Origin: an uncultured Chthonomonas sp.
Lineage (GTDB): Bacteria > Armatimonadota > Chthonomonadetes > Chthonomonadales > CAJBBX01
Length of the DNA: 64,000 nt
NCBI GenBank assembly: GCA_903951425.1
Contig: CAJBBX010000038.1
Location: 25,699 to 89,698, forward strand
Direction: 5' to 3'
This document shows positions 55,396-63,947 of the stretch, in pieces. Position 1 is the first letter of the stretch. Every line of letters starts with the position of its first letter. The position numbers and the translations under genes were made by a program. The notes beneath the pieces are model-generated. The model was not told the DNA's origin. It saw only the letters and a list, made by a program, of their open reading frames with translations, and did no database searches.

Positions 55396-57132
55396 ATGAT
55401 GGGACAGGCGGCGCGGGAAGCCTCGCACTTAGGGCCGCGCGCCGCCGTCCCAAGCCATATGCCAGGGTTACCAGCCCAACTCCTATCATCTCCCCTGTTC
55501 GCGCTGTTCACGATCATCGGTGTCGGCGCCTGGGCCGGGTCGCTCCGGTTCCGCGGCGTGTCGCTCGGCGCGTCCGGCGTGCTCTTCGTGGCCCTGCTAG
55601 TGGGCCACTGCCGCCAGTACCTCCCCGCCGACTGGCTGGCCGCCCAGCCCGAGATGCTCACGCTACCCCGTGTACTGACCGACCTGGGCCTGCTCCTGTT
55701 CGTCTACCCTGTAGGGCTGCAGGCGGGTCCGCAGTTCCTGAGCATGTACCGGCGGCGGGGAAAAGCCTACCTCAGCGTGGCGGCGGTCTCCATCGGCGCC
55801 GCCGGCCTGACGACGCTGGGCCTGGCCATGGCGCTGCATATCCGGCCCGCGCTTGCCGGCGGCGTCTTCACCGGCGCCCTCACCTGCACTCCGGCCCTTG
55901 CCGCCGTCCGTGATATCGCCGGTTCGCTCTTCCCCGGCGACGTGGGTCAGGCCTCCGTGGGCTACGGCATCGCGTACCCGTTCTCCACGCTCACCGTGGT
56001 GCTGCTGGTGCAGTTGCTGCCCGCCTTGCTCCGCACGCCGGTGGCGCAGGCGATCGCCCATGCGCGTTCGGACGCCGAGGCCCTCTCGCCCTCCCTGCGC
56101 GCCGTGGCGTACCGCGTCACGAACCCCAACGTGGCCGGCCGCACCGTAGCGCAACTGCAGGAAGCCAAGCTGGTCGACGCCTCCTACTCGCGGCTCAAGC
56201 GTGAGGGGACGGTGGTGCCCGTGACCCCGGCGCTGACCATCCAACTGCGCGACGTTATCATGGCGGTTGCGGTGGATACCGAGCATGCCAAGCTGGAGGC
56301 GGTGCTGGGAGCGCGTGTGGAAGAGCCTATGGATGATCCCACCGGCCTCGTCACGGCCGAGGACATCGTGGTAAGCCGGCCCGCGGCCTTCGGCAAGCGG
56401 CTGGGCGACCTGGACCCGGCCGGCGCCTACGGCGTGGTGGTCACCCGCGTTCGCCGCGAGGGGCTGGAGTTCACGCCCGCTGGAAGCCTGGAGATCGAGC
56501 CAGGAGACACGCTGCGCGTGGTTGGCGCGCGGTCCGGCGTGGCAGCCTTCCAGGAGGCCGTCGGGCAGGAAGAGCGGCGGCTGGACGAGACCAGCCTGGT
56601 CCCCTTCGTGCTGGGCATCGCGCTAGGCGCCGTGGTCGGGATGCTGCCACTGCCCATGCCGGGCGGACTGCAGACGCGGCTGGGCGCAGGCGGAGGGGCC
56701 TTCATCGTCGCCCTGGCGCTGGGCCACTTCGGGCACATCGGCAAATGGCGCGTCTATGTGCCCACCGCTGCCAAACTGCTGGCCCGTGAACTGGGGCTGG
56801 TCATCTTCCTGGCGGGTGCCGGGCTGGAGGCCGGGCAGCACTTCGCCGCCGTCGTGCGGGAGGCGGGGCCGCAGATAGTGCTAGCAGGCGCGACGGTGAC
56901 GCTGGTGGGCGTGGGCACGGCGCTCTTCATGATGCTTCGGGTGCTCAGGTGGAACCTGCTCACGGCCGCCGGGGCGCTGGGCGGCGTCATGACCAGTTCC
57001 CCCGGCCTGAGCGCGGCCACTGCTCTGGCCGACACCGACTCGCAGGCGGTGGCCTTCGCCGGCATGTACCCCGTGGCCATCATCGCCAAGATCGTGCTCG
57101 CGCAGCTCATTCCCATGATCCTGCGGCAGTAG
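55396..57132 (+). CDS. AspT/YidE-type transporter with TrkA-C domains
   Basis: This 578-residue membrane protein has two sets of about five hydrophobic helices (Asp-Al_Ex domains, about residues 30-210 and 400-578) flanking a cytoplasmic part with two TrkA-C domains (about 230-390, for example IQLRDVIMAVAV and IEPGDTLRVVGA). GGVFTGALTCTPALAA and GYGIAYPF are typical. The AspT member exchanges aspartate and alanine; others are of unknown substrate. The start MMGQAAREA is used; an ATG at 55459 is a possible alternative closer to the first helix. Confidence 0.88.
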   Translation: MMGQAAREASHLGPRAAVPSHMPGLPAQLLSSPLFALFTIIGVGAWAGSLRFRGVSLGASGVLFVALLVGHCRQYLPADWLAAQPEMLTLPRVLTDLGLLLFVYPVGLQAGPQFLSMYRRRGKAYLSVAAVSIGAAGLTTLGLAMALHIRPALAGGVFTGALTCTPALAAVRDIAGSLFPGDVGQASVGYGIAYPFSTLTVVLLVQLLPALLRTPVAQAIAHARSDAEALSPSLRAVAYRVTNPNVAGRTVAQLQEAKLVDASYSRLKREGTVVPVTPALTIQLRDVIMAVAVDTEHAKLEAVLGARVEEPMDDPTGLVTAEDIVVSRPAAFGKRLGDLDPAGAYGVVVTRVRREGLEFTPAGSLEIEPGDTLRVVGARSGVAAFQEAVGQEERRLDETSLVPFVLGIALGAVVGMLPLPMPGGLQTRLGAGGGAFIVALALGHFGHIGKWRVYVPTAAKLLARELGLVIFLAGAGLEAGQHFAAVVREAGPQIVLAGATVTLVGVGTALFMMLRVLRWNLLTAAGALGGVMTSSPGLSAATALADTDSQAVAFAGMYPVAIIAKIVLAQLIPMILRQ

Positions 57133-57177
57133 CGCGGCACGATGAAGTCGAGCGCCGCACGATGCCTGCCGAAGACG

Positions 57178-57208
57178 TTGACAGCCCCGCGTGGGGGCGG
57201 GGTATAAT
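57178..57208 (+). promoter_or_regulatory. Promoter of tRNA-Asn
   Basis: TTGACA (57178-57183), a 19-bp spacer and TATAAT (57203-57208), about 28 bp before the tRNA. Both hexamers are perfect, though the spacer is slightly long. Confidence 0.7.
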
Positions 57209-57235
57209 CCCCACGTCGTGGGTCACCACTACCGT

Positions 57236-57310
57236 TCCCCGTTAGCTCAATGGCAGAGCGTTCGGCTGTTAACCGAAATGTTGGTAGTTCGAATCTACCA
57301 CGGGGAGCCA
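57236..57310 (+). tRNA. tRNA-Asn (GTT)
   Basis: The sequence folds as a complete cloverleaf. The acceptor TCCCCGT pairs with ACGGGGA and the discriminator is G. The D arm is GCTC/GAGC. The anticodon stem TTCGG/CCGAA carries loop CTGTTAA with anticodon GTT. The T arm GGTAG/CTACC carries loop TTCGAAT. The 3' CCA is encoded. No variable-arm oddities. Confidence 0.97.
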
Positions 57311-57318
57311 TCCCCCTC

Positions 57319-57356
57319 AGCCGCGCGCCCTCTGGGGTGCGCGGCTTGCTGTTTCT
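57319..57356 (+). terminator. Terminator after tRNA-Asn
   Basis: AGCCGCGC and GCGCGGCT form an 8-bp stem (extended inside by CCC/GGG), followed by TGCTGTTTCT. It sits between the tRNA and folB, so folB may be read from partial read-through or another promoter. Confidence 0.6.
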
Positions 57357-57372
57357 ATGGGGCAACGCCTCG

Positions 57373-57774
57373 ATGAACGCCAAACCGGACCGCATCTTCG
57401 TAGAAGGCATTGAGTTCTATGCGTACCACGGTGTCTCCGCCGAGGAGCAGCGCCTGGGGCACCGGTTCACGGCAGACGTCTCGCTATGGCTCGACCTTCG
57501 GCCCGCGGCCCTGGACGACGACCTGGGCAAGACCGTCGACTACGGCCTGGTGGCGCAGACCCTCGTGGACGAGGCCTGCCGCACTCCCTGCCGCCTCGTG
57601 GAGACGCTCGCCGAACGGCTGGCGCAGCGGCTACTGGCACTGAGCGGCTGCACGCGGGTGAGACTCCGCGTGGCCAAGCTGAACCCGCCCATGCCGACGC
57701 CCGCCCGCCTGGCCGGCGTTGAGATCGAGCGATGCCGCCCAGCCTATGGGGTCGGCGACGCCGACGGGAGCTAG
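57373..57774 (+). CDS. folB: Dihydroneopterin aldolase
   Basis: This 133-residue enzyme splits dihydroneopterin into 6-hydroxymethyl-dihydropterin and glycolaldehyde in folate synthesis. FYAYHGVSAEEQRLGHRFTAD has the conserved Glu and Gly, and the late VAKLNPPMP supplies the catalytic Lys. The C-terminus extends about a dozen residues past the core. nadA begins two bases after its stop. No folK is adjacent. Confidence 0.93.
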   Translation: MNAKPDRIFVEGIEFYAYHGVSAEEQRLGHRFTADVSLWLDLRPAALDDDLGKTVDYGLVAQTLVDEACRTPCRLVETLAERLAQRLLALSGCTRVRLRVAKLNPPMPTPARLAGVEIERCRPAYGVGDADGS

Positions 57775-57776
57775 CC

Positions 57777-58865
57777 ATGTTCCAACCACCCTTACCGCCC
57801 AACTACTCCGGCCTCTCGCCCGCCGAGGCCTTCGGTGCCATCGCCAAGGCGCGGCAGGCGCTAGGCGATGCGGTGGTCATCCTCGGGCACCACTACCAGC
57901 GCGACGAGATCATCGGCTGGGCCGACCATATCGGCGACAGCTTCAAGCTCTCCCGCGTGGCCGCCTCGGGCTCGTGGCCCACCGTGGTCTTCTGCGGCGT
58001 CCACTTCATGGCCGAGTCGGCCGACATACTCACATCGGACGACCAGACGGTCATCCTGCCCAACCTCTCGGCAGGGTGCTCCATGGCGGACATGGCGGGC
58101 ATCGGACAGGTGGAGCGTGCCTGGAGCGAGATCGAGGCCAACGGCGGTGCGGAGGACGTCGTGCCGGTCACCTACGTGAACTCCACCGCGGCCATCAAGG
58201 CCTTCGTGGGGCGGCATGGCGGCGCCTGCTGCACTTCGTCCAACGCACGGCAGGTGCTGGAGTGGGCCCTGACACAGGGCCGGCGCGTGCTCTTCTTCCC
58301 GGACCAGCACCTGGCGCGGAACACCGGCGTGGCCATGGGCCTCGACGCCCAGCAAGACATGACCATGTGGGACCCCGCCCTACCCGTAGGCGGCAACACG
58401 GCTGAGCAGCTCGCCGCCTCGACGCTGATCCTCTGGAAGGGCCACTGCTCCGTCCATATGCGCTTCACCGTCGAGCAGATCGAGCAGGCGCGGGCTGCGC
58501 ACCCGGGCGTACGGGTCATCGTCCACCCGGAGTGCACGCTGGACGTCGTCCGCGCCGCCGACCACAACGGCTCTACCGAGGCCATCGTGGCCGCGATCAC
58601 CGCGTCGGAGCCGGGCAGCATCTGGGGCGTGGGGACTGAGATCAACCTGGTGCATCGGCTCGCCGAGCGCTTCCCGGACCGCACCGTCTTCTGCCTCGAC
58701 CCGGTGGTCTGTCCCTGTTCCACCATGTACCGCATCCACCCGCGGTACCTCGCCTGGGTGCTGGACAATCTGGCGGGCGGGCGCGTGGTGAACCGCATCG
58801 CGGTCCCGCCCGACGTGAAGCCCCACGCACGGGCCGCACTGGAGCGCATGCTGGAAATCGCCTGA
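57777..58865 (+). CDS. nadA: Quinolinate synthase A
   Basis: This 362-residue 4Fe-4S enzyme makes quinolinate from iminoaspartate and dihydroxyacetone phosphate for NAD synthesis. ILGHHYQRDEI, VFCGVHFMAESADI (Cys73), LPNLSAGCSMAD, HPECTLDV and the CPCSTMYRI motif give the cluster ligands and substrate residues. nadB and nadC are not in the window. The ATG at 57777 has GGGAG upstream. It is likely co-transcribed with folB. Confidence 0.95.
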   Translation: MFQPPLPPNYSGLSPAEAFGAIAKARQALGDAVVILGHHYQRDEIIGWADHIGDSFKLSRVAASGSWPTVVFCGVHFMAESADILTSDDQTVILPNLSAGCSMADMAGIGQVERAWSEIEANGGAEDVVPVTYVNSTAAIKAFVGRHGGACCTSSNARQVLEWALTQGRRVLFFPDQHLARNTGVAMGLDAQQDMTMWDPALPVGGNTAEQLAASTLILWKGHCSVHMRFTVEQIEQARAAHPGVRVIVHPECTLDVVRAADHNGSTEAIVAAITASEPGSIWGVGTEINLVHRLAERFPDRTVFCLDPVVCPCSTMYRIHPRYLAWVLDNLAGGRVVNRIAVPPDVKPHARAALERMLEIA

Positions 58866-58876
58866 TCCGGGGGGGG

Positions 58877-60340
58877 CTACTGCCCTCCCAGTCCCGTGGC
58901 GCGGGCCAGTTCCAGCACGATCTCGTCCTGCACGGCCATGGCCTGGGCATTGCGCACGTTATGGTGGTTCATCAGGATGGAGAAGACCAGCGGCTCGCCG
59001 TCGGCGGCGGTCACGTAGCCCGATAGCGAGCTGGCGTGCATAACGTAGCCCGTCTTTGCGCGGCAGTTGGCCTGGGCCGGCGTCCCCTTCATGCGGTTGC
59101 GGAGCGACCCATCCACCCCGGCGATCGGCAGCGAGTCGACAAAAGCCGACGCCGATGCCGCGCCGTGCATGTGCCGCAGCAGCGTCGCGATGGCACGTGG
59201 CGTCACCAGGTCCTGGCGGGACAGGCCGGAGCCGTCAAAAATCGCCACGTCACGGTCAAGGACCCCGATCGACTTCAACCACTCGGCCGCCGCGGTGCGA
59301 CCCGCCACGGCTGAGCCTGCCTTGCCCTTCACGCGGCCGATCTGTCGCAGAAGGCACTCAGCCACCAGGTTGTCGCTTGGCTTGTTCAGGCTCTTCATCA
59401 AGTCGTCCGCCGCGGCGCCGACATGCTCAGCCAGCGTCCGGCCGTTCTTGGGCGCGCCTGCGGCGGCCCATCCTCCTGACACCATCACGCCGGCCTCGAC
59501 CAGGCACTTGCGAAAAAGCCAGGCGGCGTAGCGCGGCGGATCCTCCACGGAGATGGGCTCGGGCTTCCGATCGGCCTCCGGCGCCTCCAGAGCCAGCACA
59601 CCGTCCACGAGCACCACGTCGTGTACCAATTGGCGCCAGATGTTCAGCGACGATGCGGCGCCCTTGGCGGCCGTCCTGGCCGAGACGAGCACCTTCTGCC
59701 AGGGCGGGGCCAGCGCCCTCGTCACCTGCACGCGGTCGCCGACGCGCCGTCCAGGCAGTGCGGTCACGCGGACCACGTTCCCGTTCGCGTTGAGACCCGT
59801 CACGGGCACGGAGTAGTAGTAGGACATATCGTCCCAGGACCAGCCGTCGCCGTAGCGTTGCTCCTCGAACACCGAGGCGTCACCGATGATGCGGCCACTG
59901 ACCGCACTCACGCCGGCGCGCTTCACGGCCTCCGCCAGCCCCTTCAGCGCCGCGGTGTCGAGCAAGGGGTCGCCGCCGCCCACCAGTGCCAGGTCGCCGT
60001 GCAGGACGCCCCGGTCATCCAGTCGTGCGGCCGTGACGACACGGGTCTTGAAGGGCGTCTGAGTACCCACCAGGCTCAGATAGGCGCCCGAGGTGACGAG
60101 CTTCATGTTGCTGGCAGGCATGAAACGCAGGCCTGCATTGATGCTGACGAGGTCATTCCCCGTGCGAAGCGACCGCACCACCACGCCCTGGGTGCCGCCG
60201 GCCAGGTTCGGCGAAGCCAGTAGCCGCGTCACGCGCTCCTGCAGGGCCGAAGCCTGCCCGGCCCATGCGGCGGAAGACTGGAAGGCGAGTGCGACGGCAA
60301 CGGCGAATACGGCCAGGCGACGCGGCCTCAGGGCAAGCAT
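58877..60340 (-). CDS. dacB: D-alanyl-D-alanine carboxypeptidase/endopeptidase (PBP4, S13)
   Basis: This 487-residue peptidoglycan enzyme trims pentapeptides and cuts cross-links. It has a signal peptide (MLALRPRRLAVFAVAVALAF...AWAG) and the penicillin-binding motifs SxxK at Ser77-Lys80 (ASNMK), SDN in KPSDNLVAE and KTG in RAKTGYV. The large insert between the first two motifs is typical of S13 proteins. I use the ATG at 60340, six bases after GGAG, rather than 60352 or 60454. It converges on nadA. Confidence 0.93.
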   Translation of the reverse strand: MLALRPRRLAVFAVAVALAFQSSAAWAGQASALQERVTRLLASPNLAGGTQGVVVRSLRTGNDLVSINAGLRFMPASNMKLVTSGAYLSLVGTQTPFKTRVVTAARLDDRGVLHGDLALVGGGDPLLDTAALKGLAEAVKRAGVSAVSGRIIGDASVFEEQRYGDGWSWDDMSYYYSVPVTGLNANGNVVRVTALPGRRVGDRVQVTRALAPPWQKVLVSARTAAKGAASSLNIWRQLVHDVVLVDGVLALEAPEADRKPEPISVEDPPRYAAWLFRKCLVEAGVMVSGGWAAAGAPKNGRTLAEHVGAAADDLMKSLNKPSDNLVAECLLRQIGRVKGKAGSAVAGRTAAAEWLKSIGVLDRDVAIFDGSGLSRQDLVTPRAIATLLRHMHGAASASAFVDSLPIAGVDGSLRNRMKGTPAQANCRAKTGYVMHASSLSGYVTAADGEPLVFSILMNHHNVRNAQAMAVQDEIVLELARATGLGGQ

Positions 60341-60497
60341 GGGCAACTCCATGGTCGATTGGTGACGGCAACCGTCGGCGCGCGACGCAAACCAGGGCGA
60401 GCCACGCGACAGCGCGGGTATCATAATATCCGACCTCGGACCGGAGGTTGGCATCAGGCTCCCCGGTCCGTCCCCTTGAGGTCACCGAGGAGTTCCG

Positions 60498-61244
60498 CTG
60501 ACACTCGCCGGCGCCGGTGTAGAAGCCCTTCCCTCGCGCGACGGAGCCGCCAGGCCCGCCGCTGTTCTGCTGCGCTACCGCAAACTCGAGCCGGCGCGCT
60601 GGCTTGGCCATCTGGACGTGATGCGCGCCTTCGAGCGTGCGTTCCGCCGGACCGATCTGCCGGTAGCCTATACCGAGGGCTTCAATCCCCGCATCCGCCT
60701 CGCCTTCGCCAGCCCGCTGCCTGTTGGCGTCACGGGCGACCTGGAGGCGGCGGTAGTGCTCATGAGCAGCACGCCGGCGGCGCACTATGTGCGTGACGGC
60801 CTCAACTCGGTCCTCCCATCCGGGTTCGAAATCCTGGAAGCCGAGGCAAGGGGAAACTCCACCGCAGGGTCGGTGCTCTCCGAGTACGATCGGGCCGAGT
60901 ACGCCCTGGCGGTGCGCGGGCCGCAGGGGACTGCTCAATCCGGCGCCGAGGCGCTCATGGGAGCAGCAACGCTGCCCGTGACGCGCGAGAAGGACCGCCG
61001 CATCATCACGTTCGACGCCCGCCCGTTCCTCCACGCCGCATCGGCGGAGGCGGGTTCAGTGCGGATTATCGTCGAAGTGCGGCAGAACGGCGGGGTCCGA
61101 CCCTCGGAACTGGGCGCCCTGCTGGAAGCCCATGCGCCGGAGTGCCGCGTTGCCGCCATCGTGCGGGCGCGGCTGTTCGGCTCCGGAAGCGCCCATTGCG
61201 GCGCGGCTCCGGAGTTGGATGAGACCGAAGACGATCAAATATGA
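60498..61244 (+). CDS. DUF2344 protein (TIGR03936-like)
   Basis: This protein of about 248 residues contains RYRKLEPARWLGHLDVMRAF and AYTEGFNPRIRLAFASPL, which match the DUF2344 N-terminus (SHLDLMR... GFNPHPKLSFA). The first conventional start, GTG at 60618, would remove this conserved part. The frame is open upstream to a stop at 60477, and a CTG at 60498 has GAGGAG five bases upstream, so I place the start there. Elsewhere the domain follows, or is fused to, a radical-SAM YgiQ-like protein; none is present here. The next gene is rng. Its function is unknown, perhaps rRNA- or tRNA-related. Confidence 0.82.
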   Translation: MTLAGAGVEALPSRDGAARPAAVLLRYRKLEPARWLGHLDVMRAFERAFRRTDLPVAYTEGFNPRIRLAFASPLPVGVTGDLEAAVVLMSSTPAAHYVRDGLNSVLPSGFEILEAEARGNSTAGSVLSEYDRAEYALAVRGPQGTAQSGAEALMGAATLPVTREKDRRIITFDARPFLHAASAEAGSVRIIVEVRQNGGVRPSELGALLEAHAPECRVAAIVRARLFGSGSAHCGAAPELDETEDDQI

Positions 61245-61264
61245 CAGGAAGGAGGTGACTTAGT

Positions 61265-63043
61265 ATCGACAAACAGATTTTGATCGATGTCGGCGAGCGC
61301 GAAACGCGCATCGCCGTGCTGGAGGACGGTAAGCTCGCCGAACTGCACGTTGAGCGCGAGGAGCGCGTCGTCGGCAACGTCTACAAGGCGCGCGTCGACA
61401 CCATTAGGCCCGGCATGGACGCGGCATTCGTGGACATCGGGTTGGGCCGAAACGCCTTTCTCTATGTCGGCGACGTTCTGCCGACACAATCATCGTCAGA
61501 GTCCGCGGCACAGGACGACGACGACGATGACGACAACGAAGCCGATGCGAAGGGGCGCGATGGGCAGGGACGAAACTCAAAGCTGCTACGACGCGGAAGC
61601 CGACGCCGCCAGCGCATCAACGAGGTGCTGAAGGTTGGCCAGGATATCCTGGTCCAAGTGACCAAGGGCCCCCGCGGCACCAAGGGCGCCCGCGTTTCCA
61701 CGCTGATCTCGCTGCCCGGGCACTTCCTGGTGCTGATGCCGGATGCGGACAACGTGGGCGTCTCCCGCAAGATCACCGAGGGCTCGGAGCGTGACCGGCT
61801 TAAGAAGATCGGCGAGCGGATGCGCGAGCCGGGCTACGGCATCATCATCCGCACCGAGGCCGAGGACAAGCCGGAAGCCGACCTGGTGGCCGACAAGGAG
61901 TTCCTGAAGAACCTCTGGCTCCAGATCACCGGCCACGCCGCGAAGACGCGGGCGCCGGCGCTGATCCATCAGGACTTCACGCTGATCTACCAGACCCTCC
62001 GCGACATCTTCGGGTCGGACGTCAGCCGCCTGGTCATCAATGACCCGGTGGAGTACGCCAAGGCGCACGACCTGCTGGGCATGGTGTCACCCAAGCTCCG
62101 CGGACGGCTGCAGCTCTACTCCGAAGAGACGCCGATCTTCGAGCAGTTCGGCGTGGAACCGGAGATCGAGAAGAGCCTGCGCCGCAAGGTGTGGCTCAAG
62201 TCGGGCGGGTACCTGATCATCGATGAGACCGAGGCCCTGACCGTGATCGACGTGAACAGCGGAAAGTTCACGGGCGGCCACAGCCTGGGCGAGACGATCC
62301 TGCGCACCAACATGGACGCGGCGGCCGAGATCGCTCGGCAACTCCGCATCCGCGACATTGGTGGGATCATCGTCATCGACTTCATCGACATGAACAACGC
62401 ACGCGACAAGCAACAGGTCATCAAGACCCTGGAGACGGCGCTGAGCCGCGACCGGAGCCGGACCAAGATCAGCAACATCAGCCCCCTGGGCCTGGTGGAG
62501 ATGACCCGCAAGCGCACAGCCGAGACGTTCGCCGGCTTCATGACCGACGCCTGCCCGCACTGCCAGGGGCGCGGCAAGGTCTCCAGCCCGGAGACGGTCT
62601 CCATCCAGGTCGAGCACGCACTGCGGCAGGCCGTGCGGTCCGCCAAGGCGGGCAAGGAGGCCTTCCTTGTCGAGTGCAGCCCCGAGGTGGCCGAAATCCT
62701 CATCGGGGAGCAGGGCTCCAACGTGGATCGGCTCGAGTCGGAGCTCCGGGCGGCCGTCTATGTCCGGTGCAAGCACGAGCAACACGTGGAGACGCATACC
62801 ATCACGCCCGGCACCATCGCGGATTTCGACCGGCGGCTGGCCGGTCCGCGGCGGGGCCAGGTCGTGGAGCTCATCATCACGCAGTCGGCTCTGGAGCCGG
62901 CCCCGGCATGCGTGGGATGGGCTGACGGGATGCTGGTGGCGCTGGAGGACACGACCCGGTGCAACCAGCCCAGATTGAGGGTTCGCATCGACAGCGTGCG
63001 CCGATCCTTCGCGGAAGGCGCCCCGATGTCGTCGCGCGGTTGA
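61265..63043 (+). CDS. rng: Ribonuclease G/E
   Basis: This 592-residue endoribonuclease processes rRNA and degrades mRNA. Catalytic Asp329 (TVIDVNSG) and Asp372 (IVIDFIDMNN) are 43 residues apart and the Zn-link CPHC (430-433) lies 101 after the first, exactly as in E. coli RNase E. The S1 domain (about residues 36-160) is split by an acidic then basic insert (about 76-118). A perfect Shine-Dalgarno AAGGAGGTGA (61249-61258) points to an ATC at 61265 as start, which aligns with the E. coli RNase G start. The TTG at 61280 is too far. The stop lies in the rplU promoter. Confidence 0.92.
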   Translation: MDKQILIDVGERETRIAVLEDGKLAELHVEREERVVGNVYKARVDTIRPGMDAAFVDIGLGRNAFLYVGDVLPTQSSSESAAQDDDDDDDNEADAKGRDGQGRNSKLLRRGSRRRQRINEVLKVGQDILVQVTKGPRGTKGARVSTLISLPGHFLVLMPDADNVGVSRKITEGSERDRLKKIGERMREPGYGIIIRTEAEDKPEADLVADKEFLKNLWLQITGHAAKTRAPALIHQDFTLIYQTLRDIFGSDVSRLVINDPVEYAKAHDLLGMVSPKLRGRLQLYSEETPIFEQFGVEPEIEKSLRRKVWLKSGGYLIIDETEALTVIDVNSGKFTGGHSLGETILRTNMDAAAEIARQLRIRDIGGIIVIDFIDMNNARDKQQVIKTLETALSRDRSRTKISNISPLGLVEMTRKRTAETFAGFMTDACPHCQGRGKVSSPETVSIQVEHALRQAVRSAKAGKEAFLVECSPEVAEILIGEQGSNVDRLESELRAAVYVRCKHEQHVETHTITPGTIADFDRRLAGPRRGQVVELIITQSALEPAPACVGWADGMLVALEDTTRCNQPRLRVRIDSVRRSFAEGAPMSSRG

Positions 63044-63068
63044 CAGGAGCGGCGCGATAGCGCATAAT
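63040..63068 (+). promoter_or_regulatory. Strong promoter of rplU-rpmA
   Basis: TTGACA (63040-63045), exactly 17 bp, then CATAAT (63063-63068). It overlaps the rng stop codon. Transcription would start near 63075 and give a leader of about 135 bases. Confidence 0.8.
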
Positions 63069-63120
63069 ACTGGTCTGTCTGCGGCATTGCGCTAGGTTGG
63101 CGGCCGCACCAAGTCGCCAG

Positions 63121-63181
63121 GGAGCGCTCCTCCGGGGTGCCGGAGGACCGCTCCTGTGTGATTGACCCTCCAGACAGGGTC
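63121..63181 (+). promoter_or_regulatory. rplU leader with two hairpins (possible L21 autoregulatory leader)
   Basis: The first hairpin (63121-63154) has outer stem GGAGCG/CGCTCC, one C-C mismatch and inner stem TCCTCCGG/CCGGAGGA with a GGTG loop. The second (63164-63181) is GACCCT/AGGGTC with a six-base loop. Both lie in the rplU leader. The first could instead serve as a terminator for rng read-through, but the T content after it is low. Resemblance to known L21 leaders is by position only. Confidence 0.45.
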
Positions 63182-63211
63182 GTGGCGGCGTAGAGAATGG
63201 AGGACGGCAAC

Positions 63212-63523
63212 GTGTACGCGATAGTGCGAACAGGCGGCAAGCAGTACAGGGTCAACGAAAAGACCGTGTTCAGCGTTGAGAAGCTCGCGGGCGAGGTCGG
63301 CGAGACCTTGCAGTTGACGGACGTGCTCATGATCGCCGACGGCGACGGCGTTACGATCGGCCAGCCTGTGGTGCCGGGCGCCACCGTGACGGCGACCATC
63401 ATGGAGCATGGCCTCGGTAAGAAGATTCACGGCTACACCTACCGCCCGACCAAGGGGACGCAGCGCCACTACGGCCATCGACAGCCGTACACGATGCTGA
63501 AGGTTACAGCCATCACGGTCTAG
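63212..63523 (+). CDS. rplU: 50S ribosomal protein L21
   Basis: This 103-residue protein matches the standard L21 length when started at the GTG at 63212, which has GGAGG 8 bases upstream. It begins MYAIVRTGGKQYRVNEKT. An ATG at 63197 overlaps that ribosome binding site and is rejected. IHGYTYRPTKGTQRHYGHRQPYT is the conserved rRNA-binding tail region, and it is intact. Confidence 0.97.
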   Translation: MYAIVRTGGKQYRVNEKTVFSVEKLAGEVGETLQLTDVLMIADGDGVTIGQPVVPGATVTATIMEHGLGKKIHGYTYRPTKGTQRHYGHRQPYTMLKVTAITV

Positions 63524-63568
63524 AGCCCTCCTTGGCCTTGGCCGGCGCATCATAGAAGGAGTTCTGCT

Positions 63569-63859
63569 ATGGCACATAAGAAGGGCGTAGGAAGCTCGCG
63601 CAACGGGCGCGACAGCAATCCGAAGCGTCTGGGCGTGAAGGAATTCGCGGGGCACGAGGTGCGCTGCGGCGCGATCCTGGTGCGCCAGCGCGGCACCCCG
63701 TTCCGCCCCGGTAAGAACGTGGGCCTCGGCCGCGACCACACGCTGTTCGCACTGAAGGACGGCACCGTCGCGTTCGAGGGGCCCAAGGGCAGCCGCAAGG
63801 TTAGCGTCTACCCGCACGAAGCTGCGGTTGTGGCCGAGGTAGCGGCGCCCGCAGTCTAG
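63569..63859 (+). CDS. rpmA: 50S ribosomal protein L27
   Basis: This 96-residue protein begins [20 protein letters not shown], the canonical L27 N-terminus that reaches the peptidyl-transferase centre. There is no Firmicutes-type N-terminal extension that needs cleavage. [23 protein letters not shown] is the conserved core. A short Ala/Val-rich tail follows. Co-transcribed with rplU; a strong terminator follows. Confidence 0.98.
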   Translation: MAHKKGVGSSRNGRDSNPKRLGVKEFAGHEVRCGAILVRQRGTPFRPGKNVGLGRDHTLFALKDGTVAFEGPKGSRKVSVYPHEAAVVAEVAAPAV

Positions 63860-63872
63860 GCGCCAGGTTCCG

Positions 63873-63910
63873 AAAGGGGTGACGCTTGAGCGTCACCCCT
63901 TTCTTTGTTT
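63873..63910 (+). terminator. Rho-independent terminator after rpmA
   Basis: AAAGGGGTGACGC and GCGTCACCCCTTT form a perfect 13-bp stem with a TTGA loop, followed by CTTTGTTT. It is the clearest intrinsic terminator in the window. Confidence 0.92.
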
Positions 63911-63947
63911 GTGCGCCGCCACGGTGGCCGGCGCTGAAACGAGACCC

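Noticed and set aside
57250-57372. Protein start for folB within the tRNA
   Set aside because: The frame starts inside tRNA-Asn; the ATG at 57373 begins the conserved FolB domain.
63197-63211. ATG start for rplU
   Set aside because: Its codons contain the GGAGG site of the GTG at 63212, which gives the standard 103-residue L21.
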